A DNA stretch of 64,000 nucleotides from Acephala macrosclerotiorum (taxonomy: Eukaryota > Ascomycota > Leotiomycetes > Helotiales > Mollisiaceae), in the NCBI GenBank assembly GCA_014904845.1, contig MU119423.1, positions 1 through 64,000 on the forward strand, in the 5' to 3' direction. The translations under genes and the position numbers were made by a program. The notes beneath the pieces were generated by a model. It saw only the letters and a list, made by a program, of their open reading frames with translations, was not told the DNA's origin and ran no database searches. Below are positions 47,022 through 59,133 of this stretch, one piece after another (the first letter of the stretch is position 1; every line of letters begins with the position of its first letter).

Positions 47022-48550
47022 ATGGCTTCCTCACCAACCCCTCGAGGACCAACCCCCAAACTCTTCACACCCCTCTCCATCGCCAACAACACCCTCGCCC
47101 TCTCCCACCGCATAATAATGGCGCCCATGACACGCAACCGCGGTGTCCCTCTCCATCTAGACCAACCAGGCAATCCGAACCGAGTCTGGATCGCAGACGA
47201 GCTGATCGCAAAATACTATGCCCAACGAGCTACTCCAGGTGGATTGATTGTAACGGAGAGTATTATGCCATCTCCTGAAGCTGGAGCGATGCCTGGGGCT
47301 CCGGGGTTGTGGTTGAGGGAGCATGGGGAGGGGTGGAGATTGGTTTGTCCCGTCTTTCAATTAGACCTTTCCTTCACTTGCCGTACACTCCAGAGAAATA
47401 ATGGGCAAATGTGATAGTACAACTGATGATAGCACAGACAACAGAAGCAGTCCACGCAAAAGGCGGGACTATCTTCGCCCAGTTGACGCATCATGGAAGG
47501 AGTGCATTGTCGATATTCACTGGCACGCCAGTCTACTCGGCGTCAGCGACACCATACTCTACGGATGAGAAATACACGCACCCTGCTTTCGGGAAGTCAT
47601 ATTCTGATCGCAAATTTTATAAGGATCATCCGCCCACGGCTATGACCCAGTACGCCCCCTTTTCTTTCTCCAGAATTCGAGGTTTCTGAGAGGAGCGGGT
47701 GTCTCGATAGTTTTCAAGAGCCGAACCCCTCAAGTGCCGAGAGTCTCAATCGCTGAGATCCGCGAGCCCCGAGATCTTCAAGTCCCAAGGCGTCCTCAAA
47801 ATCCCTAACTAACCCACGCCCAGGACCGACATCGACAGAACGATTTCAGATTATGTTGCCGCAGCGAAAATGGCAATCAAAAAATCAGGCTTTGGCGGCG
47901 TGGAAGTCCATGGCGGGAATGGATATCTGATTGAGCAGTTCCTATCGTCGAATGTCAATGTCCGAACTGACGATTATGGAGGCAGTCCGGAGAGAAGGTG
48001 TAGATTCGCCTTGGAAGTCCTCGAAGCATTGGTCAAAGAACTAGGACAGGAGAAAATAGCTGTTAGGTTGAGTCCATGGGGCGTATATGGAGATGTCCAC
48101 GACGATGCCCGGTTCGAGACCTGGTCCTTCCTCCTCTCAGAGATCGCAGGTCGCTGGCCCGGCTTCGCATATGTCTCATTCGTTGAAGCTCGTCAAGATG
48201 ATCTTTCCTCCTACCCCTCCATCCTCGAATCCTGGGGGAAGGAGAGACCGATTGATCTCAAATGGGCAAAAGACATCCTAGGCAACGGCGTAAAGGTTAT
48301 TTCTGCTGGAGGCTGGGATGGAGAAACTTGTTGGGAGGGAATAGAGAGGGGAGATGTGGATGGGATTGTGTTTGCTAGATGGTTTGTTAGTAATCCGGAT
48401 TTGGTGGAGCGGTTGAGGAGCGGGAAGGAGTTGAGTATGTATAAAAGGGGGAAGTTTTATGGTCCGACAAGTAAGAGGGAGGTTGGGTATACGGATTATG
48501 GAACTTGGGAGGAGGTTAAGGCGAAGGAGGGGCAGGGGAAGACGGGGTGA
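47022..48550 (+). CDS. NADH:flavin oxidoreductase, Old Yellow Enzyme family
   Basis: Exons 47022-47342, 47438-47649 and 47824-48550 give 419 residues. The start ATG is in caccATGG. FMN-binding barrel landmarks are KLFTPLSIANNT, IIMAPMTRNRG, KYYAQRATPGGLIVTE and QLTHHGR (usually QLWHxGR; Thr replaces Trp). They continue with GFGGVEVHGGNGYLIEQFL (substrate-binding HGxNGY), RTDDYGGSPERRCRF, VRLSPWG, VISAGGWDG and GIVFARWFVSNPDLVERL (phosphate-binding loop). Intron 2 has a GTACGC donor and splits the region before TDIDRTISDY. The family reduces activated C=C bonds (enones, ergot alkaloid intermediates, oxo-acids) with FMN and NAD(P)H; cytosolic. It converges with the esterase gene downstream. Frame intact. 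Confidence 0.93.
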
Positions 48551-48883
48551 GAAGACAGTGAAATGAGTGTTTTGGATTGAGAAACGTGCGAGGTGGCTTG
48601 GTCAGGCGTGAATCGTGAATGTCGCTCAAGAAGATGCGCACTGATTTGGTGAAAAAGTGGTTTTGACTAGAGCTTCATTTTGGACACCGAAAGAAGCTGA
48701 GCGGGTGCAAGAAGACATCGATCAATAAGCACTCCGTGACTGATGGCTGTGGTACTTCACCTCCCCCGCCATAAAGTCACCCCGCGGTGTTTCTGAAGAT
48801 GAGAACTCTTGGAGCTAAGCGAGGAAAGCAAGCGCTATCGATCCTCGCAAGCTTTCGCTCTAGGTTCAACATTACACATTACT
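48551..48883. other. Convergent 3' intergenic region
   Basis: 333 bp between the ends of the OYE (+) and esterase (-) genes. No gene, no recognisable signal. Confidence 0.6.
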
Positions 48884-50786
<1,903 letters not shown>

Positions 50787-52967
50787 GGTGAGCTTCGACA
50801 GGACCAAGAGAAGGTTGAGCCCAAAAAGAAGCGAAAGTTTGAGGAGATGGAGACATTTAAGACCGTTCCTGGTATCTGGAATTAGGCCTGATCTAATCAA
50901 CCGTACTTACGGCGATCATTTATGTAAACAAACTTGGACTTTGAGTTTGCGTCATTTCGGTATCACGAAAATCTCCATTCACACCCCACAAATGATACGC
51001 TGGGATCATAATAATTTAGCCCGCGGGGGAATGAAGACCGGCCCGGATGTTCATCAGCTGGTTATGTCGTAAACCGCACTAAAGGTGGCAAATAGTGTCC
51101 CGTAGCAAAATTATGACTCTGCAGAAGATTAGACATAACGTGGTGGAAAGGAGGAAAGAAAAAAAATCGCACTGCGACGAAGGTTTCGAGGCGCGTCTCG
51201 ATCACGTGTAGTCTAGCCTAATTAGGCTTAGTACAAGGTGCTCCTCCGCTCTGCTCCGCTCAACCCTTCGAATATTGACTCTAGTTCCTGCAATCACCAA
51301 CATCTGTTTAATATCACGAGCGAACTCATATGGCACACTTCTTTTGAGATATCTCGCCCAGGCATTGGAATGCAACTTCAGAATTCATTTGGGCATCTTC
51401 GAGCCTGACTGACTGAAATCAGTAGCATCAACACACTCCTCGACGGTACAGAGGTGCTCGCGGGGAGCCACTCATTAACGTAACGAGCTGGGCTTCACGG
51501 GTCTGTGCGCCACAGTGCATATTTTCGCCTTTAGCGAGCCACTTTTTTGCCTTAAACTTCAAAAGTCACGACCATCATTTTAGAACTTTACAAGCACCAC
51601 TTTTTCAATTTGCCTCAGATCTCAGCTTTGGGCTTCATTTTAGTTGAATTGCGTTTTCGATCCCTTAATCGTCTATAATTCGAGATTTTATTCCCTATTT
51701 TCTTCGAAAATACCCTGAGCGCACAGACCCGTGAAGCCCAGCTCGTAAGGCTTGTTTTGATGAGCGCCAGGTTTCATCTCGTCCCTGATTCATTCGGATG
51801 ATGCCATCCGATCATTCAGGGGTATCATTGGATTCGGTGCTACGGCAGCCAAGTTACATGGCAATACGCCCGTGGTTTCGATCGTTACTCGTTAAATGTT
51901 TAGCGAATGATCGCTAGAAGTTCAGCGTGTCTTTCCCCAAAGCTCAAAATTGCGACGGCATTTCTATGCGCCTTGCTAGAATCACATGAAATTATTCTGA
52001 AGCATGTTTCTCGAGGGTACGGTTCTTTTGCCATTCAATTCAACTACCAGTATCGTGAAGGCATCTTCATTTTCTGTCGTAAGCTCTCAGGCGGCAGTAC
52101 GACATTGGGTTAGGCCATTCGGCTTGGACCCCTGACGGGGGGCTTATCCTTGATTCTCCTTGAAGAGCTTGGAAAATAAGTAGAGACTTTAAGCTTGTAT
52201 TTTCAATGGCCCAATGGCACGCGATTGGCTCCAACCTGCACCAATCTACAACTGGTCTCGATTGACCGGGTCTTGGGACGGCGCCTAGACCTCCAGACAT
52301 CGTATTCAACAATGATCTCAATTTGATCCCGCAGGAATGTGAGTGTAAGGAAAAGGAAAATAAAGGAAAATGAGAAGGGTGAACAACGCATCCTACCCAC
52401 CCAGGTTTGTTGTAACCTTATGCTCACCGAGGCATTCACAGGGCGGTGCAATCTCGAGTGAGTGCAACGATTGGTTCTGGACTTGTGCATCAGGTGGCAC
52501 ACACTACCGCACCAAAAATAGGGGTCATGGTGGGGTGCAGTTGCGGCGTGTATCTCTGCATCCATAACTGCCATAGAACTGGTTTCCCATTCACATTAAT
52601 GATAGTCCCTTCGATAATTCAGAATGGCGGAGGTATCTTGGATTCTTGGCATGCTCTGAAATGGAATTAATTTTTTTGCACTAAGCATAAGGAATATTCG
52701 GCAGAAGACAACTCACACGGACTCTTGCATTGCGATATGTTTGAAGTAAAGAGATTATTCGAATTGAGTGAGGGAAGGGGGGACAAGGGGACCTTTTATG
52801 CCTCGAACTCAACAACTCAACCTTTTCTACAAATGCAAGACAGCATCTCGACGACAATAGTATCGATCAGCACACAGGGCCACTAGTAGATTCATCAGAT
52901 CTTCTCATCAGATCATTCTTTCACTTCAAGTAAGCATCTTACTCCCACTTCCCCTTCAATTCTCAAA
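50787..52967. other. Gene-free region with a MITE
   Basis: Promoter side of the esterase, then a 264-bp MITE at 51483-51746, then about 1.2 kb up to the cutinase relic. Overlapping short frames at 52200-52670 have no recognisable content. Confidence 0.5.
51483..51746. mobile_element. 264-bp MITE-like element with 28-bp perfect TIRs
   Basis: The left end begins ACGAGCTGGGCTTCACGGGT and the right end is its exact reverse complement for 28 bp. Similarity then continues with small gaps to a shared TATTTTCG, about 45 bp in all. The interior (about 175 bp) is non-coding and AT-richer. Flanks are TA on the left and AA on the right, so a TA duplication is possible but not proven. Size, structure and lack of coding capacity fit a non-autonomous DNA transposon. 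The TIR sequence differs from that of the Fot1-like element in this window, so a different transposase would mobilise it. Confidence 0.8.
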
Positions 52968-53743
52968 ATGAAATTCCAATCTCTTGCTATCGCTGCCATC
53001 ATCTGCGCTGTCACAGCGACATCAGTTCCCAACACTCAAGAGCTTGATGCCCCTCGCCTTGAAGCTCGACAAAGTGCTACATCCGACGAGCTGATAAATG
53101 GCACCTGCAAAGCAGTGACATTCATTTTTGCACGAGGTTCTACCGAGTCTGATAATATGGCGAGCTTTAATGACACAATCTTCATCAGTATGTAGAATTA
53201 ACTCAAAACAGGGAACTATCGTTGGTCCCCAAACCTGCCTGATCTGAAGACTACACTCGGTGCCGACCAAGTTGCTTGCCAGGGAGTAGGCTCCCCATAC
53301 GATGCCACTCTCGCAGACAACTCCCTGCCTCAGAACACCAGCCCGACTGATATCGGAGCCGTAACCACCATGTTTAACTTAGCCAACTCCAAGTGCCCAA
53401 ATACCAAGGTCGTTGCAGGTGGATACAGGTAGCTCCTCCTTTCCTCGATTAAAAAACCCGTGTTCTGATCTTCTCCCAGTCAAGGAACAGCGGTCATGGG
53501 TGGTTCTATCCAAGCCCTCCCAGTAGCCATCCAAGCTTAAGTCAAGGGAGTCGTCCTCTTCGGCTTCACGCGCAGCTTGCAAGATGACGGCAGGATTCCA
53601 AACTACCGACAAGCCAGACCAAAGTCTTCTGCGCAACTGGCGATCTTGTCTGTAACGGCACGCTTATAACCACTGCGGCGCATCTGACTTACGGGGTGGA
53701 TGTACCAGCAGCTGCCAGCTTCCTTGTCTCAACCCTAGGTTAG
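52968..53743 (+). pseudogene. Cutinase (CE5), pseudogene
   Basis: Starts with a good signal peptide (MKFQSLAIAAIICAVTATS), then CKAVTFIFARGSTESDNM. Here an intron should begin, but the donor reads GCGAGC at 53160; GTGAGC would be the usual form. After the acceptor at 53211 come GTIVGPQTC, a frame change, [35 protein letters not shown] and a normal intron. The sequence then reads SQGTAVMGGS (catalytic Ser of GYSQG), a TAA stop after ALPVAIQA, VKGVVLFGFTR, a second frame change, and [13 protein letters not shown] (catalytic Asp) with [17 protein letters not shown] (catalytic His). So every catalytic block survives, but two frameshifts, one stop and a changed donor kill the gene. Intact cutinases hydrolyse plant cutin outside the cell. 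Confidence 0.92.
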
Positions 53744-54763
53744 ACCTGCTCTTGGTGAAGACGAGACTGAGCTCGGTCAGGGGGGTCGGGTTTGGGGCTT
53801 CTTTTGCGCTGGATCGCACCTTCTTCTGTGGAATAACAAATTTTGTCACATCTTCCAAAAACGCATCGGACGGTTTAAGTCAGACTGGGCTCCTTGACAG
53901 TAAAGATTAGTGAAAATGACCAAAAGCTTCCAACACATGCGGGTCGCTGGCCCCCTGAAAGATCTAAGCGAGCCCCTGTGCTTAGCGAGCCTTGCTCAAC
54001 TGAGCATCTGTCCCAGGACTTCGTATGAAACTTAAAAGAAGGCACGAAACTCAGGGCTTTGCATCAGTATGGTACATCGGCTTCAGTCGAATCATAAGGT
54101 CATGCTGGTAGCAGAATCTGTACGAAGCCACTCAATACGGCTGTTCCTTGTTCACGATGTTCATGTCAAAGCAGCGCATCATTTGAGCAGGAAATTTGTG
54201 CACCTTGACCTCTTTTGAATAATTAGAACTCTATCAATGGATCAATAGAGTTGTAAATCTAAGAGTACTTAACCAAGTCGATGTTGCGTCTGATGCACAT
54301 CCTCAGTCCACTGCTTGAACGACCTGCTGGATAGTCATGCCGTCTGTTCGTCCCCAGCTTCGGCTTCTGGATCTCCGACATCCGACTCTAGAGATGTAGA
54401 AGACATTTCCGGCACTTCAAATCTCCAAGACTTGGTTGTCCCGAAAGTTTGAAGGTGGAGGAAACGACTCCAACCCCCACCACCCCAAATTTCCTTTCTC
54501 GGACGACCCCGCTTACCGCTTTAGGTAGGTGGGGTAGTTACCTTTACCAAATCCAACTTGGAGCCCTGGCATTTCCACATCAAATGCAAAAGACTTTGCG
54601 TGTGAGGAGAGTGCGGAATCCGCAATTTCAACGCCCTTGATTTATTCATTTTCTTTATCTCGGCAGTCTCTGTAAAGTAGGTATGCCAGAAGCCTCTCAA
54701 GTAGCAACCAAAAACATGCAAAACAGAGCCTATTAATGACAATGGAACAGAGATCATTTCCTC
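53744..54763. other. Intergenic, no gene seen
   Basis: About 1 kb between the 3' ends of the cutinase relic and the monooxygenase. Short frames without recognisable content. The sequence has a perfect short inverted repeat around 54227-54252 (actctat/atagagt). Confidence 0.45.
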
Positions 54764-56265
54764 TTATGCATCTCCAGAAATTAAAACTCGAACTTCTTGT
54801 GCAAGAATATTCGACTTCTGAGCTGTCAACTCAGCTTGCTGGCTCTGTACGCCGGACTTATACTCTTTCCTGAAGTCATACATGATGGCTTTCAGACTCT
54901 GTAGCCTCTATCAGCTTGACCTCCTACAACATATTGTGAGACTACTCACTTCTTGCATCTGGCGGCTGAGTTCTGGATCCGTCTCCGCCTTTCTACACAT
55001 TTCGAGGAACTTATCCTCCTCTCGAGCCTTCGCAGGATCTTGCCATAACCGCCTGATGTTCTCGCTTGAAATTGGATCAATGATACTTCTGTACATGTTG
55101 CGTCTCACTTCGTCGTATCGAGACAGGATATTCTCATCCGCAAGGCCTTGGTGGATGCCATTCAGACAGTCAAATAGATTCCCAGCATCAACCAGCCCGC
55201 CAGTCAAACCAAGCCCTCCACTCCGCAACAGTTAGTTCTGGATGATCATTGAAGATATTGAAGGACATACAACGGGTTACAAAGATGGGCAGCATCCGCA
55301 ACCAACAGAAATCGTCCTTCGCGGAAGCTTTTTGCGCATCTCTGATGAACTTTGTAAGGACTAATATTGACAATCTTATACTTGTCAGGGGTGGGTCGTC
55401 CCGGAAGAAAGCTTTGAAACTTCATCGGTTGCCGAGCGATGTATTCTTCTCGAGTAAGGCCTGGGATATCGCCGTATGTGACCCGCAATAGGCCATCGGG
55501 CTGGATCTTCGCGACCATCGACCAGTGTTCTTTATCGATGATGAAATTCGAATCTTCCCATCCATACGGACTCATGTCATAGTATACCTAGAAGCAGACC
55601 TAAGACTCTGGACCACGAGCAATTTTGACACGTCTGAGAAACTTACATTTGTTGCTACAATTTGCTCGTCCCAAGTGCGCCCCGGAAAATCCAAGTTTCC
55701 AAACAAGGACCTTCTTATTTGGCTACTAGCACCATCACAACCTACGATATAATCCGCAGAGAACTTTTCTTCCCCAGCCGGAGTTTGGACCATGACCCAC
55801 GCCGACGATTCATCTTGGCCTATGGATGATAGGACTTTGTGAGACCACCTAATCTCAACAGTTAGTTGTTGCTTGAGATGCTCTATCACAATCTTCGTGA
55901 GACTATTGAGAGGTAGGCACACTACTCTGTTTTCCGGCGACAATGACACTACGGACATTGCTCCGATCGGATTCCCGTCGAGATCTCGCCATGTAACTCC
56001 ATTTGGGATAAATCCTTTGTCTATCACTTCCTGGAGGACTCCTGCGCGGCCGAGTTCGTAAGTCGCTGGAGCAGCGTAGTGCGTTGCTCGAGGTTGCTCG
56101 TCAAGTTTTGCTGCGGCATCCAGCACGAGTACGTTGATACCTTGCTTTGCAAGAAGCAACGCGAGAATCAGCCCGGCAGGTCCCGCTCCTACAATAATGA
56201 TCTGTGAAAATTTGTAAGATGGAGAATAATTGGAATGAAAATTGACTGACTTTTGAGATGGCCAT
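54764..56265 (-). CDS. FAD-dependent monooxygenase (aromatic hydroxylase type)
   Basis: Five exons: 56251-56265, 55647-56201, 55271-55587, 54950-55220 and 54764-54898, all in phase, giving 430 residues. The tiny first exon encodes MAISK and a 49-bp intron (GTCAGT...CACAG) leads to IIIVGAGPAGLILALLLAKQG, the Rossmann GxGxxG. Then YIVGCDGASSQIRR (the DG motif) and FLLVADAAHLCNPFGGLGLTG (the second FAD motif, GD-type with Ala for Gly), followed by GLVDAGNLFDCL and a helical tail. These are class A flavin monooxygenase features; relatives hydroxylate phenols or polyketides with NAD(P)H and O2. An alternative start at 56291 keeps the first intron as coding sequence. Start codons of this gene and the VAO-like gene are 411 bp apart, head to head. 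Frame intact. Confidence 0.9.
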
Positions 56266-56676
56266 GGCTCGAATCGAAAATTTGACGACAATGAGGTCGT
56301 AATGCGGGCCTCGTTGATAGCTTCACGAATCAGCTAGTTGACTTGAGCTGAAATAATGTAGGTTTTCGTGCACGAGATGAAAATCAGTTTTCCTGCGACC
56401 TCTGCAACATGCCTCCTCAAAGGCATGCCTTTGGAGGTTTGGAGAAGTGCGGGGAGCTCATGCAGTCGTGCGACCACTCTCGTTGTGGGGTTTGTCGCCT
56501 CTACCCCGCCATTTCGGGAAAACCCCTGGAAGGCCTGAGCATACCGGGGTGATCCTTAGGCTGAATATTCATTCGATGATATGTAATATTGTTGCTGAGA
56601 CCAACAACTTTGAAATCCCGAATCATCACGGAGGATCAAACATCGCGTTGCGTAAGTTTCAATTACAGCACACAAA
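56266..56676. promoter_or_regulatory. Shared divergent promoter of monooxygenase and VAO-like gene
   Basis: 411 bp between opposing ATGs. It contains an inverted repeat around 56409-56432 (gcctcctcaaaggcatgcc...) with nested GGCATGCC-type palindromes, which could be a regulator site. Motif function is inferred only. Confidence 0.45.
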
Positions 56677-58788
56677 ATGGCAGACCTCGAGGAACCAATT
56701 ACATTTCCCATTCGATACGAGGACCCCGAGTATCAAGCGGCCCATTCCAATTTGTTCTCCAAGTCCCTTACTCGACCACTAGAAGATGTTCTCCCACCTG
56801 GGGTCAATCAGGCAGACTTTGATGCCGCGATCAACAAGCTCAAAAATGTTCTCGGATCCGAACACGTCTTTATAGGGAAGTCGCTCACAGAGTATATTGA
56901 TCCTTATGAGCTCCAAGAAGAACCTTCTCGTAGGAAGATTCCAAGCGGCGCTGTGTGGTATGTTCTGTCCACCTTTTGCCAAATTCCACGAACTGATAAT
57001 TGTTGACAGTCCAAAGACCATCGAAGAGACGCAGGATATTCTGCGAGTAGCCAATGAGTAACAGATACCCGTTTGGACATTCTCAAGAGGCAAGAACCTT
57101 GGGTAATATGTCTGGAATATTTTTAGTCTGATGGTCTCACACTAACCTTCTAACAGATATGGAGGTCCCGCTCCTCGACTCAGTGGTTCTCTTGCGTTGG
57201 ATCTGCACAGGATGAACAAAATCGTCGAAGTCAACCAGGAATTCTGCTACGCAGTTGTCGAGCCTGGAGTAACTTTCACGGGTCTATATGACTACTGTAA
57301 GCTTCACAAACTTCATGTCTGGCCGAGTGTGCCCTCACTTGGGTGGGGCAGCGTTGTAGGAAATGTACGTCTCCAGCTTTAGTCAGTACCGCAGGATCTA
57401 ACAAACAATCTTACAGACTGTTGATAGAGGTACTGGTTTCCTTCCAACTGCAACTCATCATCAGCATATTGCGGGTCTCGAAATTCTCTTGGCAGATGGC
57501 GACATCGTCCGCACTGGACAATTTGGCATCTCCGATTCTCCTTCAGCTCACTTATCGAAGTTCACCTTCGGTCCTTCGATCGAGGGCCTTTTCTTACAAA
57601 GCAACCTTGGAATTGTCACTAAGATGGGTATCTGGCTCACTCCACAGCCACAGGCGTATCTTTCATGTGGGTTCTCCATGCCAGAATTCGAGGATGTCGA
57701 GGTGATGGTAGATCTCCTTGGCGAAATGCGACGAAATGGCGTTCTTCCGAACACCGTGTACGTTTCGAACATCGTAGAGTGGTTGGGGATGGTAGGAAAA
57801 CGTGTGGATTATTGGGACAAGGACGAGCCAATCCCAGATTGGAAAGTCAAAGAGCTCCAGGAGAAACTCAACATGGGATATTGGAATGCCAAGTTTGGAC
57901 TCTATGGTCCGAAAGGGGTCATCCAAGCCCAAATTGACGAGTTCAAGAGAGTCGCCGCCATCAAATCTCCCACAGGTAAGCTTTATGCCGAGATGTTCGA
58001 AGGAGAAGGTGATGAACTTCTGGAGGCGACCAGCGTGGGAGAGCCACATGGGGGGATTTTCGTAGGCGTTCCGACCCTATGGAGTCTTCCAATGGTAGAT
58101 TACCGACTACCAAAGGACGGGACAGGAATTGCGGGCCATGCGGACTACTCACCCATCATGCCATCTTCTGGCAAAACCATCCTCGAATGGGCGAGGACAT
58201 CCAAAAGGATATCCGAGGCGCAAGGATGGGACCTGTTCCTCGATTTCTTCATGCACGAGCGGCATGTCATACTCGTAAACTTCATGACTTTTGACAAGAG
58301 CAAACCTGAACATCGTCGAGCGATCAGCACAATTCTCGCACAGCTGTACGCGGAGGGGAAGAAAAGAGGATACAGCACATATCGGACACATATCAACTAC
58401 ATGGGTGAGCGCACCACTTTCGCTAACATCCAATCGTGCCTACGTTTCAACGTCTGGTTGACTGACAACGTGTGAAGATTTGAATGCCGATAGCTATGAC
58501 TTCAATGACCACGCGTACCGACGATTCGTCGAAAAACTCAAGGTGAATTCATTCCTCAAACTAGTGTATGTCGACATCTTTGTGCTGAGAATTATGTAGG
58601 ATGCGGTCGATCCCGATGGGATGTTGTCGCCCGGCAAACAGGGTATGTGGCCCGAAAGATACAGGAGTTTCAGGGACCCAGCCGGAAAGAACGTGGACCC
58701 CAATCATGGCCTGGAGAAACTCGTCACTGAGACGTCCAATGCAAAGCTGGACATCGCCCGTGAAAACCATCTTGGCGTAGAGGTGTGA
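56677..58788 (+). pseudogene. Vanillyl-alcohol-oxidase-like flavoenzyme with one in-frame stop
   Basis: Six exons: 56677-56957, 57010-57102, 57157-57364, 57417-58404, 58478-58542 and 58600-58788. They join in one frame of 608 codons, close to the 560 of the VAO family. PCMH-type FAD domain: CPKTIEETQDILRVANE, then TAA at 57059-57061 (codon 111), then IPVWTFSRGKNLGYGGPAPR, SLALDLHRMNKIVEVN, YAVVEPGVTF and PSLGWGSVVGNT. C-terminal cap: HADYSPIMPSSG, MHERHVILVNFM (His region that carries covalent FAD in VAO, not proven here), YRTHINYMDLN, DAVDPDGMLSPGKQGMWPERY. VAO and 4-cresol-dehydrogenase relatives oxidise 4-alkylphenols and vanillyl or eugenol-type alcohols. The stop lies before most of the FAD domain, so the protein is lost unless the stop is read through or is a sequence error. 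Confidence 0.88.
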
Positions 58789-59133
58789 TTAATCTCTATG
58801 CTTAGAAAGTGCTACACTTAGGGAATAAAAGCATTAATCAGAAGATCTAGCAATCATAAAACGTGAGTCCCAGCGTTGGCAAGCTGTTCCTGGGCTGCAG
58901 TGTGACGCCACGACGCCACGTCCCTTCCCCGCAATTGATCCCCGCATAAACCCCGACTCGCTCACATCGGAGCCCGGACTTGATCTTCTCCGCACCTTGA
59001 ATACTTCAACCCTCTACCCGAAAAGCTCCAGGTCTGTTTCTTCTTCGTTGTTATATCTATGCGCAAGACTTAATACCAGCTAATTTTGCTACATCTCATG
59101 CCGGCAGATCAGCGAGAGCATATATTCTAGGCC
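58789..59133. other. Intergenic, regulator promoter
   Basis: 345 bp between the VAO-like gene and the C2H2 regulator, same strand. Contains a direct repeat (gacgccacgacgccacg) near 58904-58920. No gene. Confidence 0.5.

Noticed and set aside
47650..47823. The 174-bp second OYE intron as coding sequence
   Set aside because: It contains stops in the reading frame, and splicing with GTACGC...CCAG restores the conserved barrel sequence exactly.
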